Shown here: positions 8,380 through 18,178 of the stretch, piece by piece
Layout: every line of letters begins with the position of its first letter
Position numbering within the stretch: position 1 is the stretch's first letter
Assembly: GCF_003966145.1 (NCBI RefSeq)
Contig: NZ_RXNR01000007.1
Span: 37,285-101,284, forward strand
Length of the DNA stretch: 64,000 nucleotides
Reading direction: 5' to 3'
Source: Lysinibacillus telephonicus
GTDB taxonomy: Bacteria; Bacillota; Bacilli; Bacillales_A; Planococcaceae
Program-made: the position numbers and the translations under genes
The notes under the pieces: model-generated
What the model was told of the DNA's origin: nothing
Databases searched by the model: none
What the model saw: the letters and a program-made list of their open reading frames with translations, nothing else

Positions 8380-9150
8380 GTGGTACAACTAACGCTAGAT
8401 AATGAACAAAAACTTTGGAATAGCTGGATAAATAATCGAGATCCTCATGCGGGTGATTTACTCTTAAAAAAGTATAAACCACTAGTCTCTTATCATGTTC
8501 AACGTATTGGCGCTGGTGTGCCTAAAAATGTTTCAAGGGATGATTTAATGAGTCTTGGCATGATGGGACTTTTTGATGCATTAAATAAATTTGACATAAA
8601 TAGGGATTTGAAATTTGATACATATGCTTCTTTCAGGGTGCGTGGTGCTATAATTGACGGATTAAGAAAAGAAGATTGGCTGCCCCGCTCTGCAAGGGAA
8701 AAAGCAAAGAAAATGGAAGCACAAATTGAAAAATTGGAACAAAAGCTTATGAGGCATGCAACACCTGAGGAACTTGCCGAATATATGGATTTGCCTGTCG
8801 AGGAAGTATATCAGACTGTTCAAGAACATTTCTTTTCTAATGTACTTTCCATAAATGATCAGCAGGATCAAGATGATGCAGAAGGAAAAGCTTTTGCCAT
8901 TCGAGACGATTATACAAAAACGCCTGAGCAAGAAGTTGTTTTTTCAGAGTTGATTTCTGATCTCGAGGAAAATATTAAAAAGCTAAATGAAAAGGAACAG
9001 CTAGTGCTAAGCTTGTTCTACACAGAAGAAATGACACTCACAGAAATTGGTGAATTACTAGAACTTTCAACATCTCGTATATCACAAATCCATTCAAAGG
9101 CTTTATTCAAGCTTAGGAAACTTCTTTCTACTGAAATGCTTAATTTATAG
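8380..9150 (+). CDS. sigD: RNA polymerase sigma factor SigD (sigma-28/FliA type)
   Basis: This sigma factor directs late flagellar, motility and autolysin genes. The 256-residue protein has sigma region 2 (DDLMSLGMMGLFDALNKFD, then FRVRGAIIDGLRKEDWLPRSAR), a region 3 segment, and region 4 helix-turn-helix (MTLTEIGELLELSTSRISQIH). I place the start at GTG 8380, which has a GAGGTGG ribosome binding site at 8367-8373. A TTG at 8338 would add 14 residues, but it lies within the -10 hexamer, so it is unlikely. Its own promoter and the terminator upstream suggest expression partly independent of the long fla/che transcript. Confidence 0.94.
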   Translation: MVQLTLDNEQKLWNSWINNRDPHAGDLLLKKYKPLVSYHVQRIGAGVPKNVSRDDLMSLGMMGLFDALNKFDINRDLKFDTYASFRVRGAIIDGLRKEDWLPRSAREKAKKMEAQIEKLEQKLMRHATPEELAEYMDLPVEEVYQTVQEHFFSNVLSINDQQDQDDAEGKAFAIRDDYTKTPEQEVVFSELISDLEENIKKLNEKEQLVLSLFYTEEMTLTEIGELLELSTSRISQIHSKALFKLRKLLSTEMLNL

Positions 9151-9161
9151 GGAGGAATTTT

Positions 9162-9464
9162 ATGAGTCTACGAAATATAGAACTTCAGATTGCAATTCCG
9201 AAAACATATGAAGCAGGTAAAGCAGTAGAACAGCATCAACAAAATGTAATTCAACAACAAATAAATGCGCATGAAGCACTAAAAAAGGATATTGAAAAAA
9301 AGCAGTTTACAGTTATGGATACAGAAAAAACAGACAAAGTTTCTGAAGATGAAGATAACAGTAGTAATGAACAGAATATGTCTAAGAGAGAAAAACAGCA
9401 AAAGAAGAAACAACAAGAAGCACAGCATCCTTTTAAAGGGAATTTTATAGATTTTAGTGGATAG
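9162..9464 (+). CDS. Hypothetical protein downstream of sigD
   Basis: This is a 100-residue soluble protein with no recognised domain. The N-terminal half (MSLRNIELQIAIPKT) looks conserved and structured and leads into a long charged helix; the C-terminal half is rich in Lys, Glu and Gln and ends KGNFIDFSG. Similar small proteins accompany sigD in other Bacillales as far as I recall, without a known role. It has a GGGAGGA ribosome binding site, starts 11 bases after sigD and is followed nine bases later by the SwrB-like gene, so the three form one operon. Confidence 0.75.
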   Translation: MSLRNIELQIAIPKTYEAGKAVEQHQQNVIQQQINAHEALKKDIEKKQFTVMDTEKTDKVSEDEDNSSNEQNMSKREKQQKKKQQEAQHPFKGNFIDFSG

Positions 9465-9473
9465 GAGAACATA

Positions 9474-10025
9474 ATGGTCTCAGTTTTAATCGTTATACTA
9501 ATCGTTTCACAACTGATTTGTTTTTACTTTATTCTTCTTTTAAATACGAAACTATCTAAATTTAAAGATTTAGAAATACGCCAAGATAAACTTATTCGTG
9601 AAATGGACGATGCAATAAGCGTATATTTATTGGAAATGCGTGAAGAAAACGATCGTTTAATAAAAGAGTTGTCTAATGTTAAAACGGCAGAAGTAAATAA
9701 AGGGGCAATAGATAAAAAAAATGAGGCAATGATAGAAACAGCTTCTTCTTTAATTCAAAAAGAAAGCAATACAGAAGATTTTGTAATAGAATCAAAGCCA
9801 GTTGTTCCTAAAAATATAGTGAAGAACGCGTACAGTCAACATAAAAATATAAATAGTGCTTCAACTCTGAATGTCCAAAAGGAGCCTATTGAAAAAACTG
9901 AACTGCCGACTTTTGAACAACAAGTATTAAAGCTGCATCAACAGGGAAAATCTATTGATGAAATAGCAAAAATTACTCAAAAGGGAAAAACGGAAATTGA
10001 GTTATTCATTAAGTTTCATGCATAA
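9474..10025 (+). CDS. SwrB-like membrane protein (YlxL position, DUF6115-type C-terminus)
   Basis: The 183-residue protein has one N-terminal membrane helix (about residues 3-23), a charged coiled region, a low-complexity linker and a C-terminal helix-turn-helix-like segment (LKLHQQGKSIDEIAKITQKGKTEIELFIKFH). B. subtilis SwrB, encoded directly after sigD, has the same layout and promotes flagellar basal body maturation. The shared architecture and locus support the assignment; sequence identity outside the C-terminus is likely low, so no gene symbol is given. Confidence 0.72.
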   Translation: MVSVLIVILIVSQLICFYFILLLNTKLSKFKDLEIRQDKLIREMDDAISVYLLEMREENDRLIKELSNVKTAEVNKGAIDKKNEAMIETASSLIQKESNTEDFVIESKPVVPKNIVKNAYSQHKNINSASTLNVQKEPIEKTELPTFEQQVLKLHQQGKSIDEIAKITQKGKTEIELFIKFHA

Positions 10026-10029
10026 AATG

Positions 10030-10058
10030 TTGCAGTACGAAATCTAGTGTGATATATT
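10030..10058 (+). promoter_or_regulatory. SigA-type promoter for rpsB
   Basis: TTGCAG at 10030-10035 and TATATT at 10053-10058 are separated by 17 bases. This predicts an rpsB leader of about 115 bases before the ATG at 10183. The leader contains a second AGGAG-like site near 10147, before the real one at 10168. Confidence 0.65.
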
Positions 10059-10182
10059 ATCAATTGGTGTTATTATTACACACGCATTTTGATGTAGTAA
10101 GTGGTGCTTTTTGAATAAAAAGTTGCTTGGTGCAAATGAAAAATGCGGAGGAACAAAACCAAAATTTAGGAGGAAAATATTT

Positions 10183-10905
10183 ATGTCAGTAATTTCAATG
10201 AAACAATTACTTGAAGCTGGTGTACATTTCGGACACCAAACACGCCGTTGGAACCCAAAAATGAAAAAATACATTTTTGTAGAACGTAACGGTATTTATA
10301 TTATCGATTTACAAAAAACAGTTAAAAAATTAGAAGAAGCTTACGACTTCATGCGTCAAGTTGGCCAAGACGGTGGTAAAGTACTTTTCGTTGGTACTAA
10401 AAAACAAGCGCAAGAAGCGATTAAAGAAGAAGCTGAACGTTCAGGTAACTACTACATCAACCAACGTTGGTTAGGTGGTACTTTAACAAACTTCGGTACA
10501 ATTCAAAAACGTGTTGCTCGTATGAAAGCTATCGAAAAAATGGAAGAAGACGGTACTTTTGACGTGCTTCCTAAAAAAGAAGTTATCCAACTTAAAAAAG
10601 AACACGAACGTCTTGTGAAATTCTTAGGCGGTATTCGTGATATGGCAGATATTCCAGATGTAATGTTCGTGGTTGATCCACGTAAAGAGCGTATTGCTGT
10701 TGCAGAAGCTCGTAAATTAAATATTCCTATCGTAGGTATTGTTGATACAAACTGTGATCCAGATGAAATCGACTACGTAATCCCTGCAAACGACGATGCT
10801 ATCCGCGCTGTTAAATTATTAACTGCAAAAATGGCTGATGCTCTAATTGAGTCAAAACAAGGTGAATCTGAAGCTCCAGCTGAAGAAGTAGTAGTTGCTG
10901 AGTAA
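10183..10905 (+). CDS. rpsB: 30S ribosomal protein S2
   Basis: S2 is a late-assembling small-subunit protein. The sequence [27 protein letters not shown] is the canonical start of bacterial S2, and [28 protein letters not shown] and [22 protein letters not shown] are family hallmarks. I chose ATG 10183 because TTTAGGAGG at 10166-10173 is correctly spaced and the upstream in-frame extension from 10111 is not S2-like. The resulting 240 residues fit the family. A strong terminator follows, separating it from tsf. Confidence 0.97.
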   Translation: MSVISMKQLLEAGVHFGHQTRRWNPKMKKYIFVERNGIYIIDLQKTVKKLEEAYDFMRQVGQDGGKVLFVGTKKQAQEAIKEEAERSGNYYINQRWLGGTLTNFGTIQKRVARMKAIEKMEEDGTFDVLPKKEVIQLKKEHERLVKFLGGIRDMADIPDVMFVVDPRKERIAVAEARKLNIPIVGIVDTNCDPDEIDYVIPANDDAIRAVKLLTAKMADALIESKQGESEAPAEEVVVAE

Positions 10906-10952
10906 TTCACTGTTAGAATACTTGGCTTATCGCCACTCTATCTAGTGATGAG

Positions 10953-10978
10953 CCTTAGTTGCACTTAAGCAGCTAAGG
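10953..10978 (+). other. Hairpin in the rpsB-tsf gap
   Basis: CCTTAGTTGC at 10953-10962 pairs with GCAGCTAAGG at 10969-10978. It lies between the rpsB stop and the terminator and has no T run of its own. Confidence 0.45.
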
Positions 10979-11003
10979 AAGTGCTGCACTTCTAGCTGCC
11001 TAC

Positions 11004-11044
11004 AAAAGGTGATAAGTGGATGAAACCTCTTATCACCTTTTTTT
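11004..11044 (+). terminator. Terminator after rpsB
   Basis: AAAAGGTGATAAG at 11004-11016 pairs with CTTATCACCTTTT at 11029-11041 and is followed by more T residues. This is a long, near-perfect stem. Confidence 0.88.
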
Positions 11045-11060
11045 AGAAAGAAAAGTGGAG

Positions 11061-11098
11061 GCGGTTCGCTAAAGCTCCAACTTTAATGAGCTAACCGC
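11061..11098 (+). other. Nested hairpin upstream of tsf
   Basis: GCGGTTCGCT at 11061-11070 pairs, with one mismatch, with AGCTAACCGC at 11089-11098, and an inner AAAG/CTTT extends the fold. It lies before the tsf promoter, so it is unlikely to be part of the tsf leader. It may be a decayed repeat element. Confidence 0.4.
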
Positions 11099-11113
11099 TG
11101 GAACGGGACATTT

Positions 11114-11142
11114 TTGTAAAGTGTCACTTTGTTTCATATATA
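11114..11142 (+). promoter_or_regulatory. Candidate promoter for tsf
   Basis: TTGTAA at 11114-11119 and TATATA at 11137-11142 are 17 bases apart, about 50 bases before the tsf start. Confidence 0.5.
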
Positions 11143-11192
11143 AGAACTTATAAAAAATTTAATATTTATATAACTCAAGGAGGAAACTTCAA

Positions 11193-12077
11193 ATGGCAAT
11201 TACTGCACAATTAGTAAAAGAACTTCGTGAAAAAACTGGCGCAGGTATGATGGACTGCAAAAAAGCACTAGTAGAAACTGATGGTAACATTGAAGCTGCT
11301 ATCGACTTCTTACGTGAAAAAGGTCTTTCATCTGCTGCAAAAAAAGCAGACCGCATTGCTGCAGAAGGAACTACTTATATTTTAGCTGAAGGCAATGAAG
11401 CTGTTATTTTAGAAGTAAACGCAGAAACTGACTTTGTAGCTAAAAATGAAAAATTCCAAGTATTAGTAGCTGAATTAGCGAAACAAATTTTAGCTGAAAA
11501 ACCTGAATCAGTAGAAGCTGCTTTAGAAGTTACAAATGCAGAAGGTGTTAAAATTGCTGATCAAATCTCAACTGCAGTAGCTACTATTGGTGAAAAAATC
11601 ACTCTTCGTCGTTTTGAAGTTAAAACAAAAACTGATAGCGATGCTTTCGGTTCTTACTTACACATGGGTGGACGCATTGGTGTATTAGTAGTGCTTGAAG
11701 GTTCTACTGATGAAGATGCTGCTAAAGATGTTGCTATGCACATTGCTGCTATTAACCCAAAATATGTATCTCGTGATGAAGTTTCTGAGGAAGAAGTTGC
11801 TCATGAACGTAAAATTTTAACAGAACAAGCACTAAACGAAGGTAAACCTGAAAATATCGTTGCAAAAATGGTTGAAGGTCGTCTTGGAAAATACTTCGAA
11901 GAAATCTGTTTATTAGACCAAACTTTTGTTAAAAATTCAGACCAAAAAGTTCGTGACTTTGTAAAAGCTACAGGTGGAAATGTAACATCATTTGTACGTT
12001 TTGCAGTTGGTGAAGGTATTGAAAAACGTGAAGATAACTTCGCTGAAGAAGTAATGAACCAAGTTAAAGGTAACTAA
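11193..12077 (+). CDS. tsf: Elongation factor Ts
   Basis: EF-Ts is the guanine nucleotide exchange factor for EF-Tu. The N-terminal UBA-like domain carries [16 protein letters not shown], and the core carries the conserved TDFVAKNE motif that contacts EF-Tu. The 294-residue length matches B. subtilis. The start is fixed by CAAGGAGGAAACT just upstream of the ATG. It follows rpsB as in most bacteria, but with its own promoter and with terminators on both sides. Confidence 0.97.
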   Translation: MAITAQLVKELREKTGAGMMDCKKALVETDGNIEAAIDFLREKGLSSAAKKADRIAAEGTTYILAEGNEAVILEVNAETDFVAKNEKFQVLVAELAKQILAEKPESVEAALEVTNAEGVKIADQISTAVATIGEKITLRRFEVKTKTDSDAFGSYLHMGGRIGVLVVLEGSTDEDAAKDVAMHIAAINPKYVSRDEVSEEEVAHERKILTEQALNEGKPENIVAKMVEGRLGKYFEEICLLDQTFVKNSDQKVRDFVKATGGNVTSFVRFAVGEGIEKREDNFAEEVMNQVKGN

Positions 12078-12123
12078 TCAATTCAAATAATAAATTGTGT
12101 GATGAACACAATTGATGGAAGAT

Positions 12124-12154
12124 AGGGAGCACAATTTGCGTGTTCCCTATTTTT
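12124..12154 (+). terminator. Terminator after tsf
   Basis: AGGGAGCAC at 12124-12132 pairs with GTGTTCCCT at 12140-12148 (one wobble pair), followed by ATTTTT. A second small hairpin (AATTGTGT/AACACAATT) precedes it. Confidence 0.8.
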
Positions 12155-12210
12155 CAAGATATTGCATATATAGATGGTTGAATTTTAATAATGAGTAACG
12201 GAGGTTTACT

Positions 12211-12936
12211 ATGAGTGTGCCACAATATAAACGAGTAGTAATAAAATTAAGCGGCGAAGCGTTGGCAGGTGAGGCAGGTTTCGGTTTATCACCAAAAATC
12301 ATCAAATCTGTTGCTGAAGATATTAAAGAAGTAGTAGAGCTTGGTGTTGAGGTAGCGGTAGTTGTTGGCGGTGGAAACATTTGGCGTGGAAAAGTCGGCA
12401 GTGAAATGGGAATGGATCGCGCCTCAGCAGACTACATGGGAATGCTAGCAACAGTGATGAACTCGTTAGCTTTACAAGATGCGTTAGAAAAATTAGAAAT
12501 TGAAACTCGTGTACAATCTTCAATTGTGATGACACAAGTGGCGGAGCCTTACATACGTCGAAAAGCAGTTCGTCATCTCGAGAAAAAACGTGTTGTTATT
12601 TTTGCAGCAGGTACAGGGAATCCATTTTTCTCAACAGATACAACAGCTGCATTACGGGCTGCTGAAATTGATGCAGATGCAATTTTAATGGCAAAAAATA
12701 ATGTTGATGGTGTATATTCTGCAGATCCAAAAGTTGATGAAAATGCAGTAAAATATGACACACTCACATATTTAGAGGTAATTCAACAAGGATTGCAAGT
12801 TATGGATTCGACAGCTTCCACTTTATGTATGGACAACGACATACCATTAATAGTATTCTCTATAATGGATAAAGGAAATATTAAACGCGCCGTACTCGGT
12901 GATAAAATTGGAACAGTCGTTAGGAGGAATGTTTAA
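12211..12936 (+). CDS. pyrH: Uridylate kinase (UMP kinase)
   Basis: PyrH phosphorylates UMP to UDP in pyrimidine nucleotide synthesis; the bacterial enzyme is a hexamer of the amino acid kinase fold, unrelated to eukaryotic UMP kinases. Motifs include [12 protein letters not shown] near the N-terminus, [10 protein letters not shown] for the phosphate site and [29 protein letters not shown], the last part binding nucleotide. The 241-residue length is standard. GGAGGT precedes the ATG. The TAA stop shares its last A with the frr ATG. Confidence 0.96.
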   Translation: MSVPQYKRVVIKLSGEALAGEAGFGLSPKIIKSVAEDIKEVVELGVEVAVVVGGGNIWRGKVGSEMGMDRASADYMGMLATVMNSLALQDALEKLEIETRVQSSIVMTQVAEPYIRRKAVRHLEKKRVVIFAAGTGNPFFSTDTTAALRAAEIDADAILMAKNNVDGVYSADPKVDENAVKYDTLTYLEVIQQGLQVMDSTASTLCMDNDIPLIVFSIMDKGNIKRAVLGDKIGTVVRRNV

Positions 12937-13493
12937 TGCCTAAGCAAGTATTAGAACAAGCAAAAGACAAAATGAATAAAACAATTTCTGCATTTACACG
13001 AGAACTAGCTTCAATTCGTGCAGGACGTGCCAACGCATCACTGTTGGATAGAATTACAGTTGATTACTATGGTGCACCTACTCCAATCAACCAACTAGCA
13101 GGTGTTTCAGTACCAGAAGCACGATTGCTTGTGATTACACCTTATGATAAAACGATTTTAGGTGAAATTGAAAAAGCAATTATGAAATCTGATATTGGGA
13201 TTACACCAACAAATGATGGAAATGTTATTCGTTTAACAATTCCTGCTTTAACAGAAGAACGTCGTAAAGATCTTGTTAAAGTTGTGAAGAAAGAAGCGGA
13301 GGATGCAAAGATTGCAATCCGTAATGTACGCCGTGATGCCAACGATGATTTGAAAAAATTAGAGAAAAATGGCGATATTACTGAAGACGATCTACGTGGT
13401 TATAGTGACGATATTCAAAAACTAACTGATGAATATATTGTCAAAGTAGATGAAGTTGCAAAAGATAAAGAAAAAGAAATTTTATCTATTTAA
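12936..13493 (+). CDS. frr: Ribosome recycling factor
   Basis: RRF, with EF-G, splits post-termination ribosomes. The 185-residue protein has the family hallmarks [21 protein letters not shown] and the C-terminal long helix [30 protein letters not shown]. The start codon overlaps the pyrH stop and TAGGAGG lies inside the end of pyrH, which indicates coupled translation. A terminator follows at 13588. Confidence 0.97.
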   Translation: MPKQVLEQAKDKMNKTISAFTRELASIRAGRANASLLDRITVDYYGAPTPINQLAGVSVPEARLLVITPYDKTILGEIEKAIMKSDIGITPTNDGNVIRLTIPALTEERRKDLVKVVKKEAEDAKIAIRNVRRDANDDLKKLEKNGDITEDDLRGYSDDIQKLTDEYIVKVDEVAKDKEKEILSI

Positions 13494-13587
13494 AAAGGCG
13501 TTTGCAGTTAGAGAATGATAAATACAGTTTTTAAGGCAAGGGACGCCGGAACTTTTAAAAATTTATAGTGAACAAAAAGTGGATTAG

Positions 13588-13616
13588 GACGTCCTTTTTA
13601 ATAGGACGTCTTTTTC
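13588..13616 (+). terminator. Terminator after frr
   Basis: GACGTCCT at 13588-13595 pairs with AGGACGTC at 13603-13610 and is followed by TTTTTCT. The rest of the 347-base frr-uppS gap holds the uppS promoter and a GC-richer stretch near 13650-13700 (ACGGCTCGGC, AGCGCTGCAC) that may be repeat debris. Confidence 0.85.
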
Positions 13617-13769
13617 TCTTAATAAGAGAGGAAAAACTTTTGATATGAATAGCTGCAACCTTGTCCACTACGGCTCGGCTAAAGCGCTGCACTTTTCTTA
13701 AAAGAGATAGGTTTTTTATACATAAAAACAAATAAGTGGCTTAATATGAAAATGTTTATAAAGAAAAAA

Positions 13770-13798
13770 AGGACACAAACATTCGTTTTTGATATGAT
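13770..13798 (+). promoter_or_regulatory. Promoter for the uppS operon
   Basis: AGGACA at 13770-13775 and an extended -10 TGATATGAT (hexamer 13793-13798) are 17 bases apart, about 43 bases before the uppS ATG. Confidence 0.55.
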
Positions 13799-13840
13799 AA
13801 TTAAGAATACGTCCAAAATGTTGTCAGGTGGAGGAATAAG

Positions 13841-14632
13841 ATGTTCAAAGGAATATTTGGAAAGTCAAAAAAAGAAAAGAAATCGTTGGTGGAAAATGGT
13901 AATCTTTCAATCAATGACTATATACCTTCCCATATTGCAATCATTATGGACGGCAACGGACGGTGGGCTAAAAAAAGAGCAATGCCAAGAATAGCTGGTC
14001 ATCATGAAGGAATGAAAACGGTTCGAAAAATTGCACGTATTGCAGATGATTTAGGGATAAATGTATTAACACTGTATGCATTTTCAACCGAAAATTGGAA
14101 AAGACCGAAAACTGAGGTAGATTATTTAATGGGTTTACCTGAAAAGTTTTTAAATTCCTTTTTGCCAGAGATTATGGAACGCAATATTCGAGTGCAAATG
14201 ATAGGTGATAAAGACGCTTTACCAGCTAATACGCAGACTGCATTAGAGGAAGCAATGGAAAAAACAAAAAATAATACTGGATTGATATTAAATTTTGCTA
14301 TGAATTATGGAAGTCGGTCTGAAATTGTTAAAGCATTCAAGGATATAATGATAGAAGTAAGTAATGGCAATTTAACAATCGACTCAATCGATGAAAATAC
14401 AGTGAATCAATATTTAATGACATCGCAGCTACCAGAACCAGATCTACTCATACGCACTAGTGGAGAAGTTCGTTTAAGTAATTTTATGTTGTGGCAACTC
14501 GCCTATACGGAGTTTTGGTTTACTGATACGCTTTGGCCTGATTTTGATGAACAAATATTTATGGAAGCTATTCAGGCTTATCAAAAGCGGAATCGGCGCT
14601 ACGGTGGGTTGAAAGGGGAAGAAATTCGTTGA
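13841..14632 (+). CDS. uppS: Undecaprenyl diphosphate synthase
   Basis: UppS extends farnesyl diphosphate with eight cis isoprene units to make the C55 lipid carrier for peptidoglycan and teichoic acid synthesis. Catalytic D37 lies in IIMDGNGRWAKKR, followed by GHHEGMKTVRKI, TLYAFSTENWKRP and the C-terminal RTSGEVRLSNFMLWQLAYTEF block. The usual NYGGR appears as NYGSR here, a small departure from consensus. The 263 residues fit the family. GGTGGAGG precedes the ATG. The cdsA start overlaps its stop. Confidence 0.95.
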   Translation: MFKGIFGKSKKEKKSLVENGNLSINDYIPSHIAIIMDGNGRWAKKRAMPRIAGHHEGMKTVRKIARIADDLGINVLTLYAFSTENWKRPKTEVDYLMGLPEKFLNSFLPEIMERNIRVQMIGDKDALPANTQTALEEAMEKTKNNTGLILNFAMNYGSRSEIVKAFKDIMIEVSNGNLTIDSIDENTVNQYLMTSQLPEPDLLIRTSGEVRLSNFMLWQLAYTEFWFTDTLWPDFDEQIFMEAIQAYQKRNRRYGGLKGEEIR

Positions 14633-15423
14633 AGCAAAGAATTATTACGGGGGTAATTGCTGCTGCATTATTTATCCCATTTGTTTTAATTGGCGACCTG
14701 CCATTTACACTTTTGGTATATCTAGTAGCAGCAATTGGGTTGTTTGAAATCCTCCGAATGAAAGGTATATCAATTTTTTCTATACCGGGATTAATTGGTG
14801 CCTTGACAGTGTTCGCGCTTTTAATTCCGAATTTATGGGCGGACAAAATTATTGAAAGGTTTAATTATACAAAATTAGAGTTCGTTATTATTGCTATCAT
14901 CCTATTATTAGTTTATTCCGTTATTGTAAAAAATCGATTTACTTTCGATCATGTAGCATTTGTATTGTTAAGCTCATTTTATGTTGGCATTGGCTTCCAC
15001 TATTTAATTGAAACGCGTGAAGCCGGATTACAATTCATTATTTATGCTTTACTTGTTGTTTGGGCTACGGACTCAGGTGCCTATTTTACAGGAAGGAAAA
15101 TAGGGAAAAATAAACTTTGGCCTGAAATTTCACCAAATAAAACAGTAGAAGGCTTTATTGGTGGTATTGTAATTGCTGTTACATTCGCATGTTTAATGCA
15201 AGTTATTTATCCATTTAATATTTCCTGGGCTGCGTTAATCATCATCACAATTGTATGTTCAATTTTTGGCCAAATGGGAGATTTAGTTGAATCAGCCATT
15301 AAAAGACATTATGATGTAAAAGATTCAGGAACAATTTTACCAGGGCATGGTGGAATACTGGATCGTTTTGATAGTTTATTATTTGTATTACCATTATTAA
15401 ATTTACTGCATTTTGTAGGATAA
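14629..15423 (+). CDS. cdsA: Phosphatidate cytidylyltransferase
   Basis: CdsA makes CDP-diacylglycerol from phosphatidate and CTP, the branch point for phospholipids. The 264-residue polytopic membrane protein has about seven or eight hydrophobic helices and the CDS signature near the C-terminus ([28 protein letters not shown]). It starts with TTG at 14629, overlapping the uppS stop by four bases, with GGGGAAG as ribosome binding site. The uppS-cdsA-dxr-rseP order is that of B. subtilis. Confidence 0.94.
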   Translation: MKQRIITGVIAAALFIPFVLIGDLPFTLLVYLVAAIGLFEILRMKGISIFSIPGLIGALTVFALLIPNLWADKIIERFNYTKLEFVIIAIILLLVYSVIVKNRFTFDHVAFVLLSSFYVGIGFHYLIETREAGLQFIIYALLVVWATDSGAYFTGRKIGKNKLWPEISPNKTVEGFIGGIVIAVTFACLMQVIYPFNISWAALIIITIVCSIFGQMGDLVESAIKRHYDVKDSGTILPGHGGILDRFDSLLFVLPLLNLLHFVG

Positions 15424-15496
15424 CAGGACAAGCTTCACAAGTTTAAAAAGGATAAACGTGATGCAGGAAATTTGTTATTTGAAGGGAAGTAATTTT

Positions 15497-16642
15497 TTGA
15501 AAAAAATAAGTTTATTAGGGGCAACTGGTTCTATTGGATGGCAAACGGTTGACATTTTGTTAAACCATCCTGAAAGCTTTAAGCTTGTTGCTTTTTCAGT
15601 AGGTAAAAATATTGAAAAAACTCGTGAAATTATTGACCATCTACAGCCAGAGCTTGTATCAGTTCAAGATGAGAGCGATGCATTGGCATTGCAAAAGGAT
15701 TACCCCCATGTCCAATTTGCCTTTGGTGCTCAGGGGTTAATCGATGTTGCTACTCATCCAGAATCAACGGTTCTAGTAAATGCTGTACTAGGTAGTGTAG
15801 GTTTAGAATCAACACTCGCAGCTATTCGTATGGGCAAAACGATTGCCATTGCGAACAAGGAGACATTGGTAACTGCCGGACATTTAGTAATGTCTGAGGC
15901 AAAAAAATATAATGTACCTATTTTACCTGTTGATAGTGAGCATTCTGCTATTTTTCAATCAATGAATGGTGAAAATCCGAAGCAAATAGAGAGACTTATT
16001 TTAACTGCATCAGGTGGATCGTTCCGTGATAAAACACGTGAACAATTAAAAAATGTAACAGTAAAAGATGCTTTGAATCACCCGAATTGGTCAATGGGAG
16101 CAAAGATTACAATTGACTCAGCTACAATGATGAATAAAGGTTTAGAAGTGATTGAAGCGCACGTTTTGTTTAATATGCCTTATGAAAAAATTGATGTTTT
16201 ATTGCATAGAGAAAGTATTATTCACTCATTAGTTGAGTATCATGATACAAGTGTCATTGCTCAGTTAGGTACACCTGATATGCGTGTGCCAATCCAATAC
16301 GCACTAAGTTATCCAGATCGATTGCCACTTAAAGGCGGTCAACGCTTAAATTTAGCACAAATTGGACAACTTCATTTTAAAGAAGTAGACTTTGACCGCT
16401 ATCGTGCTCTCAAGCTTGCTTATGATGCAGGAAGAGCAGGAGGTACGATTTTAACGGCAATGAATGCAGCAAACGAAGCAGCAGTTGCACTATTTTTACA
16501 AGAAAAAATTACATTTTTACAAATCGAAGAAATTATTGAACAAGTAATGATAAATCATAACAATACTTTAATACCAGATTTAGAAACAATACTACATGTA
16601 GATAAAGAAACAAGAAAAACAGTAGTAAGCATGGTAAAATAG
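15497..16642 (+). CDS. dxr: 1-deoxy-D-xylulose 5-phosphate reductoisomerase
   Basis: Dxr converts DXP to 2-C-methylerythritol 4-phosphate with NADPH, the committed step of the MEP isoprenoid pathway. The sequence shows the NADPH-binding [16 protein letters not shown], the NKETLVTAG segment and the metal/substrate motif [13 protein letters not shown], followed by the flexible-loop region with [28 protein letters not shown] prefer the TTG at 15497 (381 residues, GAAGGGAAG upstream) because the extra N-terminal residues from 15458 are not family-like. It makes the precursor used by UppS, encoded two genes upstream. Confidence 0.94.
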   Translation: MKKISLLGATGSIGWQTVDILLNHPESFKLVAFSVGKNIEKTREIIDHLQPELVSVQDESDALALQKDYPHVQFAFGAQGLIDVATHPESTVLVNAVLGSVGLESTLAAIRMGKTIAIANKETLVTAGHLVMSEAKKYNVPILPVDSEHSAIFQSMNGENPKQIERLILTASGGSFRDKTREQLKNVTVKDALNHPNWSMGAKITIDSATMMNKGLEVIEAHVLFNMPYEKIDVLLHRESIIHSLVEYHDTSVIAQLGTPDMRVPIQYALSYPDRLPLKGGQRLNLAQIGQLHFKEVDFDRYRALKLAYDAGRAGGTILTAMNAANEAAVALFLQEKITFLQIEEIIEQVMINHNNTLIPDLETILHVDKETRKTVVSMVK

Positions 16643-16690
16643 ATAGAGTGAGCATAGACTAACAAAACTTGCTCTTAAAGGTGGGATTTT

Positions 16691-17950
16691 ATGCAAACTG
16701 TTCTTGCGTTTATTATTGTTTTCGGTTCCCTTGTGTTTTTCCATGAACTTGGACATTTTATTTTTGCTAAGCGTGCAGGGATTCTAGTTCGCGAATTCGC
16801 AATTGGTATGGGTCCGAAAATTTTCGGAATGACAAAAGGTGAAACGTTATATACAATCCGATTATTACCACTTGGTGGATATGTCCGTATGGCTGGAGAA
16901 GATACTGACACGGTTGAATTACAGCCTGGGTATAGAGTCGGACTAATTTTAAACAGAGATAACGTCGCCGAAAAAATTTATTTAAACCAAAAAGTCCAAA
17001 ATCCAAATGTACTTTTTATGGAGGTTGAGCGTGCCGACCTAGAAAAAGGGTTATGGATTGAAGGATATGATGAAGATGATCAATTTGTCCGAATTAAAGT
17101 ATCTAGAAAAGCTACAATAGTTGAAAACGGAAATGAAACAATTATTGCACCATTTGATCGACAATTTAATTCGAAAAAAGTTGGTCAACGTGCTATGACT
17201 ATTTTTGCGGGTCCGTTATTTAATTTTATTTTAGCATTCGTTGTTTTTGTTTTTATCGCTTTAATGCAAGGAGTGCCAACTAATGAACCGGTTATTTATG
17301 ATGTGGTTGATGATGGTCCAGCTCAAGCAGCAGGGATGGAAGCAGGAGACCTTGTAAAGGAAATTGATGGAGTTGCTATTGAAGATTGGAATTCACTATC
17401 AGGCACTGTGCAAGAGAACCCTGGACAACCATTAAAATTCTTAGTTGAACGAGATGGACAAGAACTAGAATTAACGTTAACCCCTCAATCAGTTGAAAAA
17501 AGCGGAAAAGAAGTTGGACAAATTGGTGTTATGTATCAAAGTCCTGTTGAAAAAAATCCTTTAAAAGCAGTTGTCTTTGGTGCTCAGCAAACATGGGATT
17601 ATACGGTGCTAATTCTTGATCTATTGGGCAAGCTTGTTACAGGTCAATTTACAATCGATGTACTTTCTGGTCCAGTAGGAATTTATAAAGCAACAGAAAC
17701 TGTTGCACAATATGGTGTTTATAATTTAATGAATTGGGCAGCAGTGTTAAGTATTAACCTAGGTATCATGAACTTATTGCCGCTACCAGCTTTAGATGGT
17801 GGACGACTATTATTCTTCGGAATTGAGGCATTGCGAGGAAAGCCAGTCGATCGGCAAAAAGAAGGGTTGGTTCATTTTGTAGGAATAGTCCTTTTAATGA
17901 TTTTAATGGTCGTGGTTACTTGGAACGATATCCAAAGATTTTTCTTTTAA
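16691..17950 (+). CDS. rseP: Site-2 intramembrane zinc metalloprotease RseP/RasP
   Basis: This family cleaves membrane proteins within the bilayer; in B. subtilis RasP clears anti-sigma factors, FtsL and signal peptide remnants. The zinc motif HELGH (H18, E19, H22) is in the first transmembrane helix, a PDZ domain spans roughly residues 190-280, and the second motif MNLLPLPALDGGRLLF supplies the third zinc ligand. The 419 residues agree with B. subtilis RasP. GGTGGGA precedes the ATG. It is the last gene of the uppS operon. Confidence 0.95.
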   Translation: MQTVLAFIIVFGSLVFFHELGHFIFAKRAGILVREFAIGMGPKIFGMTKGETLYTIRLLPLGGYVRMAGEDTDTVELQPGYRVGLILNRDNVAEKIYLNQKVQNPNVLFMEVERADLEKGLWIEGYDEDDQFVRIKVSRKATIVENGNETIIAPFDRQFNSKKVGQRAMTIFAGPLFNFILAFVVFVFIALMQGVPTNEPVIYDVVDDGPAQAAGMEAGDLVKEIDGVAIEDWNSLSGTVQENPGQPLKFLVERDGQELELTLTPQSVEKSGKEVGQIGVMYQSPVEKNPLKAVVFGAQQTWDYTVLILDLLGKLVTGQFTIDVLSGPVGIYKATETVAQYGVYNLMNWAAVLSINLGIMNLLPLPALDGGRLLFFGIEALRGKPVDRQKEGLVHFVGIVLLMILMVVVTWNDIQRFFF

Positions 17951-18029
17951 TATGAAAAGGGAAAGCGACCTGCTTAGCCTTTCTAAATTAAAGAAAACAT
18001 ATCCTTTTAATATATGATTGAATTTTTAG

Positions 18030-18084
18030 TTAACCTTATTCGTTTATGGTAAAATCCAAAATGAATAAGGTTAAATCTTTTTTT
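18030..18084 (+). terminator. Terminator between rseP and proS
   Basis: TTAACCTTATTC at 18030-18041 pairs perfectly with GAATAAGGTTAA at 18063-18074, followed by ATCTTTTTTT. The 21-base loop is long, so an alternative role as a leader element of proS is possible. Confidence 0.7.
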
Positions 18085-18178
18085 GCTCCATTTACTGTAA
18101 AAAATTGCTTATACGCATATAGAAGATTAGTATGCTATGCTAAACTTAGTAAGTTTTGAAAAGAAAAGGTGAGCACTT

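Noticed and set aside
13746..13994. 82-residue frame upstream of and overlapping uppS
   Set aside because: It covers the uppS promoter and runs out of frame into uppS; the product has no family features.
18030..18178. T-box leader before proS
   Set aside because: The gap has one long hairpin but no recognisable T-box AGGGUGGNACCGCG sequence, so a terminator is the simpler reading.
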